This document shows, piece by piece, positions 1 through 7,657 of a DNA stretch of 64,000 bases. Numbering within the stretch: the first letter of the stretch is position 1; each line of letters starts with the position of its first letter. The position numbers were made by a program, and so were the translations under genes. The notes beneath the pieces were generated by a model. That model saw only the letters and a program-made list of their open reading frames with translations, ran no database searches and had not been told where the DNA came from. The DNA is taken from the NCBI RefSeq assembly GCF_002980595.1, contig NZ_PVLQ01000027.1, forward strand, positions 186,001-250,000, given 5' to 3'. The DNA comes from Malikia granosa (GTDB lineage Bacteria; Pseudomonadota; Gammaproteobacteria; Burkholderiales; Burkholderiaceae_C).

Positions 1-1514
1 TCCTGCGCATGCCGGGCGTCAAGGGCTCGCGCCAGGTGCATTTCGTCTCGATCTCGAGCGTGATCCGCGCCCATCTGGGCGACCTGTTCCCGGGCCGCCA
101 GGTGACCGAGTTCTCGCAGTTCCGCGTCACCCGCCATTCCGACCTCGCGGTCGACGAGGAGGAGGTCAAGAACCTGCGCACCGCGCTGCGCGTCGGCCTG
201 CAGCACCGCCACTACGGCCGCGCGCTGCGGCTCGAGGTCTCGGCCGGCTGCTCGGACTTCCTGTCGGACTTCCTGCTGCAGCAGTTCGACCTGCCGCCCG
301 AGGCCCTCTACAAGGTCGCCGGCTCGGTCAACCTGGTGCGCATGACCCAGCTGATCGACCTGGTCGATGCGCCCGAGCTGCGCTTCGCGCGCTACCAGCC
401 GAGCTGGCCGATCCAGCTGACGCCGGGCCAGTCCTTCTTCGACCGGCTGCAGCAGGGCGACGTGCTGATCCACCAGCCCTACGAGAGCTTCGATGCCGTG
501 CTGGCCTTCCTGCGCGAGGCGGTCGAGGACCCGAACGTGCTGGCGATCAAGCAGACCATCTACCGCACCGGCAGCAAGGGCGAGATGACCGAGCTGCTGC
601 GCGAGGCGGTGCGCCGCGGCAAGGAGGTCACGGCCGTGGTCGAGCTCAAGGCACGCTTCGACGAGGAGGCCAACATCAACAATGCCGAGCTGCTCGAGTC
701 GGTCGGCGCGCAGGTGGTCTATGGCATCGTCGGGCTCAAGACCCATGCCAAGATGCTGCTGGTGACCAGGCGCGAGCAGGGCCGGCTGCGCCGCTATGCC
801 CAGGTCTCGACCGGCAACTACAACCCCGGCACGGCCAAGCTCTACACCGACCTGAGCTACCTGACGGCCGACGAGGCGCTGACCGGCGACCTCGAGCAGA
901 TCTTCCTGCACCTGGCGAGCCAGAACCGGCTGGCACGGCTGCAGAAGGCCCTGATCGCGCCCTTCCACCTGCACAAGGCCATGCTCGACCGCATCGAGGC
1001 TGCAGCACAGGCCGCGCGCGAGGGCCAGCCGGCCCGCATCGTGCTCAAGATGAACGCGCTGACCGACGAGCCGCTGGCGCGTGCGCTGGCGCAGGCCTCG
1101 CAGGCCGGGGTCAAGGTCGACGTGATCGTGCGCGGCGCCTGCATCCTGCCGGCCGGCCTGCCGGGCCATACCGACAATGTGCGCGTGTGCTCGATCATCG
1201 GCCGCCTGCTCGAGCACTCGCGCGTGTTCCTGTTCCAGTACGGCGAGCAGGAGGAGCTGTGGCTCTCGAGCGCCGACTGGATGAACCGCAACATGCTGCG
1301 CCGCATCGAGCTGGCCTGGCCTGTCACGGATCCGACGCTGCGTCGGCGCATCATCGACGAATGCCTGGAGCTGAGCCTGGCCGACAACACCGATGCCTGG
1401 CTGCTGCAGCCCGACGGTGTCTATCTCAGGGCCCAGGGGGTCAACAACAAGTCGCGCGCACACGCGCATTCGGCGCAGGCCCAGCTGATGGCGCGCTATG
1501 GAGGAAAGGCATGA
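1..1514 (+). CDS. ppk1: Polyphosphate kinase 1, C-terminal part (5' end outside window)
   Basis: Makes inorganic polyphosphate from the ATP gamma-phosphate through a phosphohistidine intermediate. About 500 C-terminal residues are visible, and the open frame runs off the left edge, so the start is missing. Two histidine motifs typical of the catalytic domains are present: GLKTHAK (near nt 735-755), which carries the autophosphorylated His, and LLEHSR (near nt 1207-1224), which carries the second essential His. The motif NYNPGTAKLYTD is also a PPK1 hallmark. The stop codon overlaps the next start (ATGA), so the SixA-like phosphatase is probably translationally coupled to it. Family assignment is secure; the true length cannot be seen. 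Confidence 0.96.
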   Translation, partial: LRMPGVKGSRQVHFVSISSVIRAHLGDLFPGRQVTEFSQFRVTRHSDLAVDEEEVKNLRTALRVGLQHRHYGRALRLEVSAGCSDFLSDFLLQQFDLPPEALYKVAGSVNLVRMTQLIDLVDAPELRFARYQPSWPIQLTPGQSFFDRLQQGDVLIHQPYESFDAVLAFLREAVEDPNVLAIKQTIYRTGSKGEMTELLREAVRRGKEVTAVVELKARFDEEANINNAELLESVGAQVVYGIVGLKTHAKMLLVTRREQGRLRRYAQVSTGNYNPGTAKLYTDLSYLTADEALTGDLEQIFLHLASQNRLARLQKALIAPFHLHKAMLDRIEAAAQAAREGQPARIVLKMNALTDEPLARALAQASQAGVKVDVIVRGACILPAGLPGHTDNVRVCSIIGRLLEHSRVFLFQYGEQEELWLSSADWMNRNMLRRIELAWPVTDPTLRRRIIDECLELSLADNTDAWLLQPDGVYLRAQGVNNKSRAHAHSAQAQLMARYGGKA

Positions 1515-1990
1515 ATGCAGACCTGATCTTGTGGCGCCACGCCGAGGCCGAGGACCTGGCCGACAACGAGGAAAGTGGCGGCAGCGACCTCTCCAGGCGC
1601 CTGACCGCCAAGGGCGAGAAGCAGGCCGCCCGCATGTCGGCCTGGCTCGAGCGCCAGCTGCCCGAGGATGCACGGATCTGGTCGAGTCCGGCGGTGCGCA
1701 CCGAGCAGACCGTGCTCGCGCTCAGGCGCAAGTACCGGCTCAGCGACGCGCTGCGCCCCGAGGCCGGCCCCGACGAGCTGCTGCAACTGGTGCAATGGCC
1801 GCAGCTGCGCCATCCGACCCTGATCGTGGGTCATCAGCCGACGCTGGGCCGGGTGGTGGCGCGGCTGCTGGGCCTGGCCGAGTCGGAATGCTCGATCAAG
1901 AAGGGGGCGCTGTGGTGGCTGCACCAGCGCGAGCGCAACGGGATCAGCCAGACCGTCATTCTGACGGTGCAAAGCCCCGAATTCCTCTGA
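1511..1990 (+). CDS. sixA: SixA-type phosphohistidine phosphatase
   Basis: A 159-aa histidine phosphatase of the phosphoglycerate-mutase-like fold. The N-terminal LWRHAEAED contains the RH catalytic motif, and LIVGHQPTLG carries the second conserved His. The length matches bacterial SixA, which removes phosphate from protein histidines. The ATG overlaps the ppk1 stop by 4 bp, with GGAGG-like bases (GAGGAAAGG) just upstream as ribosome binding site. Context suggests a role tied to PPK1, itself a phosphohistidine enzyme, but that link is inference; SixA is otherwise known to act on phosphorelay or phosphotransferase proteins. Confidence 0.9.
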   Translation: MNADLILWRHAEAEDLADNEESGGSDLSRRLTAKGEKQAARMSAWLERQLPEDARIWSSPAVRTEQTVLALRRKYRLSDALRPEAGPDELLQLVQWPQLRHPTLIVGHQPTLGRVVARLLGLAESECSIKKGALWWLHQRERNGISQTVILTVQSPEFL

Positions 1991-2000
1991 AGCGCTAGCC

Positions 2001-2447
2001 TCAGGCTGCGGGCGGTTCGGTCGGCGCAGCGGCCGCGACGCCTGCAGCGGCCTTGCGGCTGCGGCGCGGGGCCGGGGCCTGGGGCGCTGTTGCGGCTGCA
2101 GCAGGGCCGGCAGGCGCCATGCCGGCCGCAGTTGGCTCCGGCGCTGCTACGGCCTGAGCCTGCGCGGCCTCGGCAACCTCCTGCGCGCTCGGGCGGCCGG
2201 TCTTGAGCGTCGGCACGGCCACCAGCGCCGCCTTGAGCTTGGCATCGCTCATTCCCGTCAGCGCCATCAGTCCGGCGCGCAGCAATTCGCTCTTCTTGAT
2301 CGCCAGGCCCTGCGTCATGGCACGGATCTTGAGTGCCTCGATCGCAGCATATTCGTCCTTCGGGATCGTGAAGCTGTCGCGCACCAGCTTGGGCTTCTTT
2401 TCCTTTTCGTTGGCGAGTTCGGGCCTGGTTTTCCTGCTTGAATTCAT
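2001..2447 (-). CDS. Small ribbon-helix-helix-like protein with Ala/Pro-rich tail
   Basis: 148 aa. Residues about 25-68 look like a ribbon-helix-helix DNA-binding fold: a strand (RDSFTIP), then helices around EYAAIEALKIRAMTQG and KKSELLRAGLMAL. The N-terminus is Lys-rich and the last 55 residues are low-complexity Ala/Pro with a basic RRSRKAA patch, similar to DNA-binding tails. It faces away from the acetate/acyl-CoA operon across a 139-bp AT-rich gap that holds several palindromes, so autoregulation or control of that operon is plausible. No specific family name is recognised. The ATG is at 2445-2447. Confidence 0.75.
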   Translation of the reverse strand: MNSSRKTRPELANEKEKKPKLVRDSFTIPKDEYAAIEALKIRAMTQGLAIKKSELLRAGLMALTGMSDAKLKAALVAVPTLKTGRPSAQEVAEAAQAQAVAAPEPTAAGMAPAGPAAAATAPQAPAPRRSRKAAAGVAAAAPTEPPAA

Positions 2448-2586
2448 GTTTGCCAGATGGGGTTAATGATTTAAACAGTATAAACAATATGTCTGTTAAA
2501 AGATGATTCCATCTGGTCTGAATTAATGCTTCTGTCTTATGTGGTAAATAAGCTGTCTTGGGTTAACCCTGATTGATGGATGACAC
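2448..2586. promoter_or_regulatory. AT-rich divergent control region with nested palindromes
   Basis: The gap is far more AT-rich than its surroundings. Direct reading shows CCAGATGG (2453-2460) and its complement CCATCTGG (2509-2516) enclosing a second imperfect dyad, TTTAAACAG / CTGTTAAA (about 2470-2500). A perfect 10-bp palindrome, GGGTTAACCC, lies at 2560-2569, 18 bp before the MaoC-Pta start. This arrangement is what operators for a dimeric regulator would look like. No strong -35/-10 pair could be assigned with certainty. Confidence 0.5.
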
Positions 2587-4005
2587 ATGAGCCTACCCCG
2601 AAAAAACACCACCTGGCAGGAGCTGCAGCTCGGTGCCAATGCCACGCTGGAACGTGAGTGCAGCGAGCAGGATCTGCTGTTGTTCGCGCATGCCTCGGGC
2701 AACCGAAATCCGCTCAACCTGCCGGAAAACGAGCAGTCGCCGCTGCCGGCGCTGGCTCCCTCGATGTGGGTCGGCTCCCTGCTGTCGGCCGTGCTCGGCA
2801 ACCTGCTGCCCGGTCCTGGCACGCTGTACCGCAGCCAGGACCTGCGCTTCCATCGTCGCGTCCAGGTCGGTGACCGGCTGCAAGTCAGCGTGACCTGCAT
2901 CGAGAAAGGCCCCGAGCCGCTGGCGCGCTTCGCGACCCGCATCAGCAGCGCCGCCGGCGAGCTGGTCTGCGAGGGCGAGGCCGAGGTCGAGGCCCCGCGC
3001 CTGTCGCAAGTCGTGCTCGAGCGCGACCTGCCGCCGCTGATCCTGGGCCACAAGGACCATTTCGCCCGCCTGATCGATGCCGCGCGCCAGTTGCCCGCGC
3101 TCAGGACCGCGGTGGTCTGCCCCGAGGACGCCAACTCGATGGGCGGGCTGGCGCTGTCGGCGCGCGAGGGCCTGATCGAGCCGGTGCTGGTCGGCGACGC
3201 CGAGCGCATGGCGCGCATCGCCGCCGAGCTGGGCATCGACATCACGGTCTGGCGCCAGGTGCACGAGTCCGACCCGCGCGCGGCTGCCGCGGCTGCGGTC
3301 GCGATGGCGCGCCAGGGCGAGGTCGGCGCGGTCATGAAGGGCGCGATCCACTCCGACGAGCTGCTCGCCGCGGTGGTTCACAAGGAGCGCGGCCTGCGCG
3401 GCCACCGCCGCCTGAGCCATGTGTTCGTGATGGACGCGCCGATGCTCGACCACCTGCTGTTCATCTCGGATGCCGCGATCAACATCGCGCCCGACCTGAC
3501 GACCAAGGTCGACATCACGCAGAACGCGATCGACCTGGCGCGCGCCTGCGGACTGGACTGCCCGCGCGTCGGCATCCTGTCGGCGGTCGAGACCATCAAC
3601 ACCAGCATTCCCTCGACGCTGGACGCCGCCGTGCTGTCCAAGATGGCCGAGCGCGGCCAGATCCGCGGCGGCACCGTCGACGGTCCGCTGGCGATGGACA
3701 ACGCGATCGACCTCGACGCCGCGCGCACCAAGGGCATCCAGTCGCTGGTCGCGGGCCGCGCCGAGGTGCTGATCGTGCCCAACCTCGAGGCCGGCAACAT
3801 GCTGGCCAAGGAGCTGACCTTCGTCGCGCGCGCCGAGGCCGCCGGCCTGGTCGTCGGCGCCCGCGTGCCGGTGATTCTGACCAGCCGCGCCGACAACGAC
3901 CGCTCGCGCCTGGCCTCCTGCGCGCTGGCGCTGCTGCATGACCACTGGCGCCAGACCGGTCGCTGTGCCGTCCCGGTCGAGCCGGAGCAGGAGGTGCAGC
4001 CATGA
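2587..4005 (+). CDS. MaoC-domain / phosphate acetyltransferase fusion
   Basis: 472 aa. Residues about 10-145 form a MaoC/hot-dog domain related to (R)-enoyl-CoA hydratases. Residues about 150-465 form a phosphate acetyl/butyryl-transferase domain interconverting acyl-CoA and acyl phosphate. Such proteins are usually annotated as bifunctional enoyl-CoA hydratase/phosphate acetyltransferase. In this protein the hydratase motif SGDxNPxH reads SGNRNPLN, so the positions of the catalytic Asp and His are Asn39 and Asn44, and hydratase activity is doubtful. It is the first gene of the operon, and its stop overlaps the ackA start (ATGA), fitting conversion of acyl phosphate to acid plus ATP. Confidence 0.9.
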   Translation: MSLPRKNTTWQELQLGANATLERECSEQDLLLFAHASGNRNPLNLPENEQSPLPALAPSMWVGSLLSAVLGNLLPGPGTLYRSQDLRFHRRVQVGDRLQVSVTCIEKGPEPLARFATRISSAAGELVCEGEAEVEAPRLSQVVLERDLPPLILGHKDHFARLIDAARQLPALRTAVVCPEDANSMGGLALSAREGLIEPVLVGDAERMARIAAELGIDITVWRQVHESDPRAAAAAAVAMARQGEVGAVMKGAIHSDELLAAVVHKERGLRGHRRLSHVFVMDAPMLDHLLFISDAAINIAPDLTTKVDITQNAIDLARACGLDCPRVGILSAVETINTSIPSTLDAAVLSKMAERGQIRGGTVDGPLAMDNAIDLDAARTKGIQSLVAGRAEVLIVPNLEAGNMLAKELTFVARAEAAGLVVGARVPVILTSRADNDRSRLASCALALLHDHWRQTGRCAVPVEPEQEVQP

Positions 4006-5177
4006 GCTTGCTGCTGACCCTCAATGCCGGTTCCTCGTCGATCAAGTTCGCGCTGTTCGAGCCGCGCCCGCAGGGCCTGGACCGCCTGGCCGTCGGCCAG
4101 GTCGAGGGGCTGGGCGAGCGCGCGCATTTCTGCGCCGTCACGACCGCGGGCGAGCGCCACGAGCAGTGGCTCGACGGCTCGGTGGCCGACCACGGCCATG
4201 CCCTGCAAGGCGTGCTGGACTGGCTGCGCCTGAGCTTTCCGAACCGCGAGGTCGCGGCGGTCAGCCACCGCGTGGTGCATGGCGGGGCCGAGCATGTCGA
4301 GCCGATCGTGATCGACGACCACAGCCGGGCCCAGCTCGAGACCCTGGTGCCGCTGGCGCCGCTGCACCAGCCGCACAACCTGGCCGGCATCGACGCGGCG
4401 CGCGTCGCCTTCCCGCGCGCGCCGCAGGTGGCCTGCTTCGACACCTCGTTCCATCGCAGTCACCCCTTCGTGTCCGACACCTTCGCGCTGCCACGCCAGT
4501 ACTACGAGCAGGGCATCCGGCGCTACGGCTTCCATGGCCTGTCCTACGAGTTCATCTCGCGCCAGCTCAAGAGCCGCCATCCGGGCCTGCTGGCGGGCCG
4601 GGTCATCGTGGCGCACCTGGGCAACGGCGCCTCGATGTGCGCGATGCGCGGCGGCCGCTCGGTCGCCTCGACCATGGGCTTCACCGCGCTCGACGGCTTG
4701 CCGATGGGCACGCGCTGCGGCCAGATCGACCCGGGCGTGCTGCTCTATCTGGTCAGCGAGCACGGCATGAACGCGCAGAGCTTGACCGACCTGCTGTACC
4801 GCAACTCCGGCCTCAAGGGCATGTCGGGCCTGTCCAACGACATGCGGGTGCTGCTGGCCAGCGAGCTGCCGTCGGCGCGCGAGGCGGTCGACTACTTCGT
4901 CGAGCAGTGCCGGCGCGAGCTCGGCGGCCTGGCCGCCAGCCTGGGCGGCCTCGATGCGCTGGTCCTGACCGGCGGCATCGGCGAGCACGCGGCCGAGGTG
5001 CGCAGTCGCCTGCTGCGCAACATGAGCTGGCTCGGCATCGATTTCGACGAGTCGGCCAACCAGGCCGGCGCCGAGGAAATCAGCCTGCCGCGCAGCTCGG
5101 TGCGGGTGCTGGTGCTGGCCACCGACGAGGAGCGCATGCTGGCCGAGCATGCCGCGGAACTGACGGCACTGTCCTGA
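4002..5177 (+). CDS. ackA: Acetate kinase
   Basis: 391 aa, normal for acetate/propionate kinases of the ASKHA fold. The N-terminal LTLNAGSSSIKFALF is the adenosine/phosphate-binding signature, and RYGFHGLSYEF and VAHLGNGAS are conserved family blocks. Converts acetyl phosphate and ADP to acetate and ATP, or the reverse. It overlaps the Pta fusion by 4 bp, so the pair forms the Pta-AckA pathway; the operon then continues into the DUF3141 gene 36 bp downstream. Confidence 0.95.
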   Translation: MSLLLTLNAGSSSIKFALFEPRPQGLDRLAVGQVEGLGERAHFCAVTTAGERHEQWLDGSVADHGHALQGVLDWLRLSFPNREVAAVSHRVVHGGAEHVEPIVIDDHSRAQLETLVPLAPLHQPHNLAGIDAARVAFPRAPQVACFDTSFHRSHPFVSDTFALPRQYYEQGIRRYGFHGLSYEFISRQLKSRHPGLLAGRVIVAHLGNGASMCAMRGGRSVASTMGFTALDGLPMGTRCGQIDPGVLLYLVSEHGMNAQSLTDLLYRNSGLKGMSGLSNDMRVLLASELPSAREAVDYFVEQCRRELGGLAASLGGLDALVLTGGIGEHAAEVRSRLLRNMSWLGIDFDESANQAGAEEISLPRSSVRVLVLATDEERMLAEHAAELTALS

Positions 5178-5213
5178 ATCTCTATTGTTTCCCTTACAAG
5201 AGCCCCGATCGCC

Positions 5214-7655
5214 ATGCAATCCCATTACAGTCCAGCCAACCTGCCGTCCCGTCTGGCCCAGGAGCGAGCCGAATATGCGGCTCAGATCCAGCGCCTGATG
5301 AGCTGCAGCGCGACCCATGCGCAGAAGATCTTCCAGAACCATGCCGAGCGCACGCTCGCGCTCTGGCGCTCCGGCCTGCAGAGCCAGCAGGGCCTGGTCC
5401 AGAGCCTGCAGGACGGCAATCTGGCCGTCGACAGCTCGCAATACCTGATCGATGCCGCCCAGCGTGGCACGCTGACCCTCGACGTGCTGCGCGAGCGCGC
5501 CAACAACGACAAGCTGCACGAGGCCGCCGGCACGCCGCCGGTGCTCGACTACGACTACGAGCTCGTGCTCGATGCGCGCCAGTTCACCCGCCCGGTCAAC
5601 TACCAGCTGCTCAAGATCCTGCACCCCGAAGGCGGCGAGATCAGCGACTGGAAGCGTCCCTTCATGATCATCGACCCGCGCGCCGGCCACGGCGCCGGCA
5701 TCGGCGGCTTCAAGCCCGACAGCCAGGTCGGCGTCGCGCTGCGCGGCGGCCATCCGGTCTATTTCGTCGTGTTCCGCCAGCATCCCGAGCCGGGCCAGAC
5801 CCTGGCCGACGTGATGCGCGCCGAGGCCGAGTTCCTGCGCGAGATCTCGCGCCGCCACCCCGACGCGCCGAACCCGATCGTGGTCGGCAACTGCCAGGGC
5901 GGCTGGGCCACCCTGGTGCTGGCCGCGGCCAACCCCGACATCACCGGCCCGCTGGTCATCAACGGCTCGCCGGTCTCGACCTGGTCGGGCGAGGTCGGTG
6001 CCAACCCGATGCGCTACAACGGCGGCCTGCTGGGCGGCATCACCCCGGCCCTGCTGTCGATGGACCTGGCCAATGGCGAGTTCGACGGCGCCCACCTGGT
6101 CAGCAACTTCGAGCAGCTCAACCCGAGCCGCAACTACTTCGGCAAGTACTACGACCTCTACGCCGACGTCGACAACGGGCGCGAGCGCTTCCTCGAGTTC
6201 GAGCGCTGGTGGGGCGGCTTCCACTTCCTCAACGAATCCGAGATGCGCTGGATCGTCGAGCAGATCTTCATCGGCAACAAGCTCGCGCGCGGCGAGGCCG
6301 AGCTCGAGCCCGGTCGCCACCTCGACCTCAAGTTCATCCGCTCGCCGATCGTCGTCTTCGCCAGCAAGGGCGACAACATCACGCCGCCGCAGCAGGCGCT
6401 GAACTGGATCGTCGACACCTATGCCGACGAGAACGAGATCCGCATCCGCGGCCAGCGCATCGTCTACATGGTGCACGAGAAGGTCGGCCACCTCGGCATC
6501 TTCGTCTCGTCCTCGATCGCGCGCAAGGAGCACGCCGAGGTCACCTCCACGCTGCAGACCCTGGAGGCGCTCGCGCCCGGCCTGTACGAGATGAAGATCG
6601 ACCACAGCGAAGGCGAGGGCGCCGACGAGCGCTTCGTCGTCAGCTTCCACGAGCGCAAGATGAGCGACATCCTCGAGGTGGTGCCCAACGACCGCGAGCT
6701 CGAGCGCGGCTTCGGCGCCGTCGCGCGCCTGTCGCGCCTGGGCGCCGACCTCTACGAGATGACGGCCAGGCCGCTGGTCCAGTCGCTGGTGACCGAACAA
6801 TCGGCCGAGCTGCTGCGCGACCTCAATTCCTGCCGCGTCAGCCGCCGCATCTTCTCGGACGAGAATCCGGCCATGGCCACGGTCGGCGCGCTCGCCGGCC
6901 AGGTCCGCGAGCAGCGCCAGCCGGTCGACCCCGCCAATCCTTGGCTGATCTGGGAAAAGACCCTGGCCGACGGCATCTCGCAAGGCATGGACCTGTACCG
7001 CGACCTGCGCGACAGCGCCTACGAGATGAGCTTCCTGTCGATCTATGGCGCGCCCTGGATGAACTGGTTCGGCCAGTCGATGGCGCAGCAGCGCACGCGC
7101 AAGAAGCCCGAGGAACTGCGCTGGCTGCCGACGGTGCAGGCCACCCTGTCGGCGATCGACGAAGGTGGCTACGAAGCCGCCGTGATCCGCATGCTGGTGC
7201 TGCTGGCCGACAGCCGCGGCTCGGTGCGGCGCGACCGCCTCGAGCGCTCGGCCCAGGTGCTGACCAGCGAGCCGCCCTTTGCCCAGCTCAGCGCACATCG
7301 CCGCGCCGCGCTGATCCACGAGCAGTCCGTCATCGTCGAGTTCGAGCCCGAGCAGGCGCTGCGCAGCCTCGAGCGCCTGCTGCCCTTGCCCGAGCAGCGC
7401 CAGCAGGCGATGGAGACCGTGCGCTTCATCGTCGGCGACCGCAGCGACATGGAGCCCCATTCGCGCCACATGTTCGAGGCCATGGAGCAGCTGCTCGGCC
7501 AGGTCCAGCCCGTGATCGAGGCCGCACCGGCCGAGCTGGTCGCCGCCCCCGAGCTGGCCGAGCCAAGCGCCGCCGTCAGCCCCGAGCCGGCTGCCGAGTC
7601 GCCAGCCGCCAAGCCCGCACGCAAGACCGCGGTGCGCAACAAGCCGCAGGAGTGA
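5214..7655 (+). CDS. DUF3141 family alpha/beta-hydrolase-like protein
   Basis: 813 aa. The middle region (about 130-450) has an alpha/beta-hydrolase look. VVGNCQGGW places Cys227 in a G-x-C-x-G-G box like the nucleophile elbow of PHA synthases, and KVGHLGIF near residue 425 may supply the His. A long C-terminal helical part ends in an Ala/Pro/Glu-rich tail with basic residues. DUF3141 proteins are often loosely annotated as polyhydroxyalkanoate synthetase-like, but their reaction is not established to my knowledge. It lies between ackA and a CoA-transferase gene, so work on acyl-CoA or a polyester is a reasonable inference only. Confidence 0.85.
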   Translation: MQSHYSPANLPSRLAQERAEYAAQIQRLMSCSATHAQKIFQNHAERTLALWRSGLQSQQGLVQSLQDGNLAVDSSQYLIDAAQRGTLTLDVLRERANNDKLHEAAGTPPVLDYDYELVLDARQFTRPVNYQLLKILHPEGGEISDWKRPFMIIDPRAGHGAGIGGFKPDSQVGVALRGGHPVYFVVFRQHPEPGQTLADVMRAEAEFLREISRRHPDAPNPIVVGNCQGGWATLVLAAANPDITGPLVINGSPVSTWSGEVGANPMRYNGGLLGGITPALLSMDLANGEFDGAHLVSNFEQLNPSRNYFGKYYDLYADVDNGRERFLEFERWWGGFHFLNESEMRWIVEQIFIGNKLARGEAELEPGRHLDLKFIRSPIVVFASKGDNITPPQQALNWIVDTYADENEIRIRGQRIVYMVHEKVGHLGIFVSSSIARKEHAEVTSTLQTLEALAPGLYEMKIDHSEGEGADERFVVSFHERKMSDILEVVPNDRELERGFGAVARLSRLGADLYEMTARPLVQSLVTEQSAELLRDLNSCRVSRRIFSDENPAMATVGALAGQVREQRQPVDPANPWLIWEKTLADGISQGMDLYRDLRDSAYEMSFLSIYGAPWMNWFGQSMAQQRTRKKPEELRWLPTVQATLSAIDEGGYEAAVIRMLVLLADSRGSVRRDRLERSAQVLTSEPPFAQLSAHRRAALIHEQSVIVEFEPEQALRSLERLLPLPEQRQQAMETVRFIVGDRSDMEPHSRHMFEAMEQLLGQVQPVIEAAPAELVAAPELAEPSAAVSPEPAAESPAAKPARKTAVRNKPQE

Positions 7656-7657
7656 GC

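Noticed and set aside
3378-7469. A 1363-codon open frame on the minus strand
   Set aside because: It is antisense to the Pta fusion, ackA and the DUF3141 gene, all with clear family motifs. The translated sequence is rich in Arg, Ala, Gly, Val and Asp with no recognisable domain, as expected from GC-rich antisense frames.
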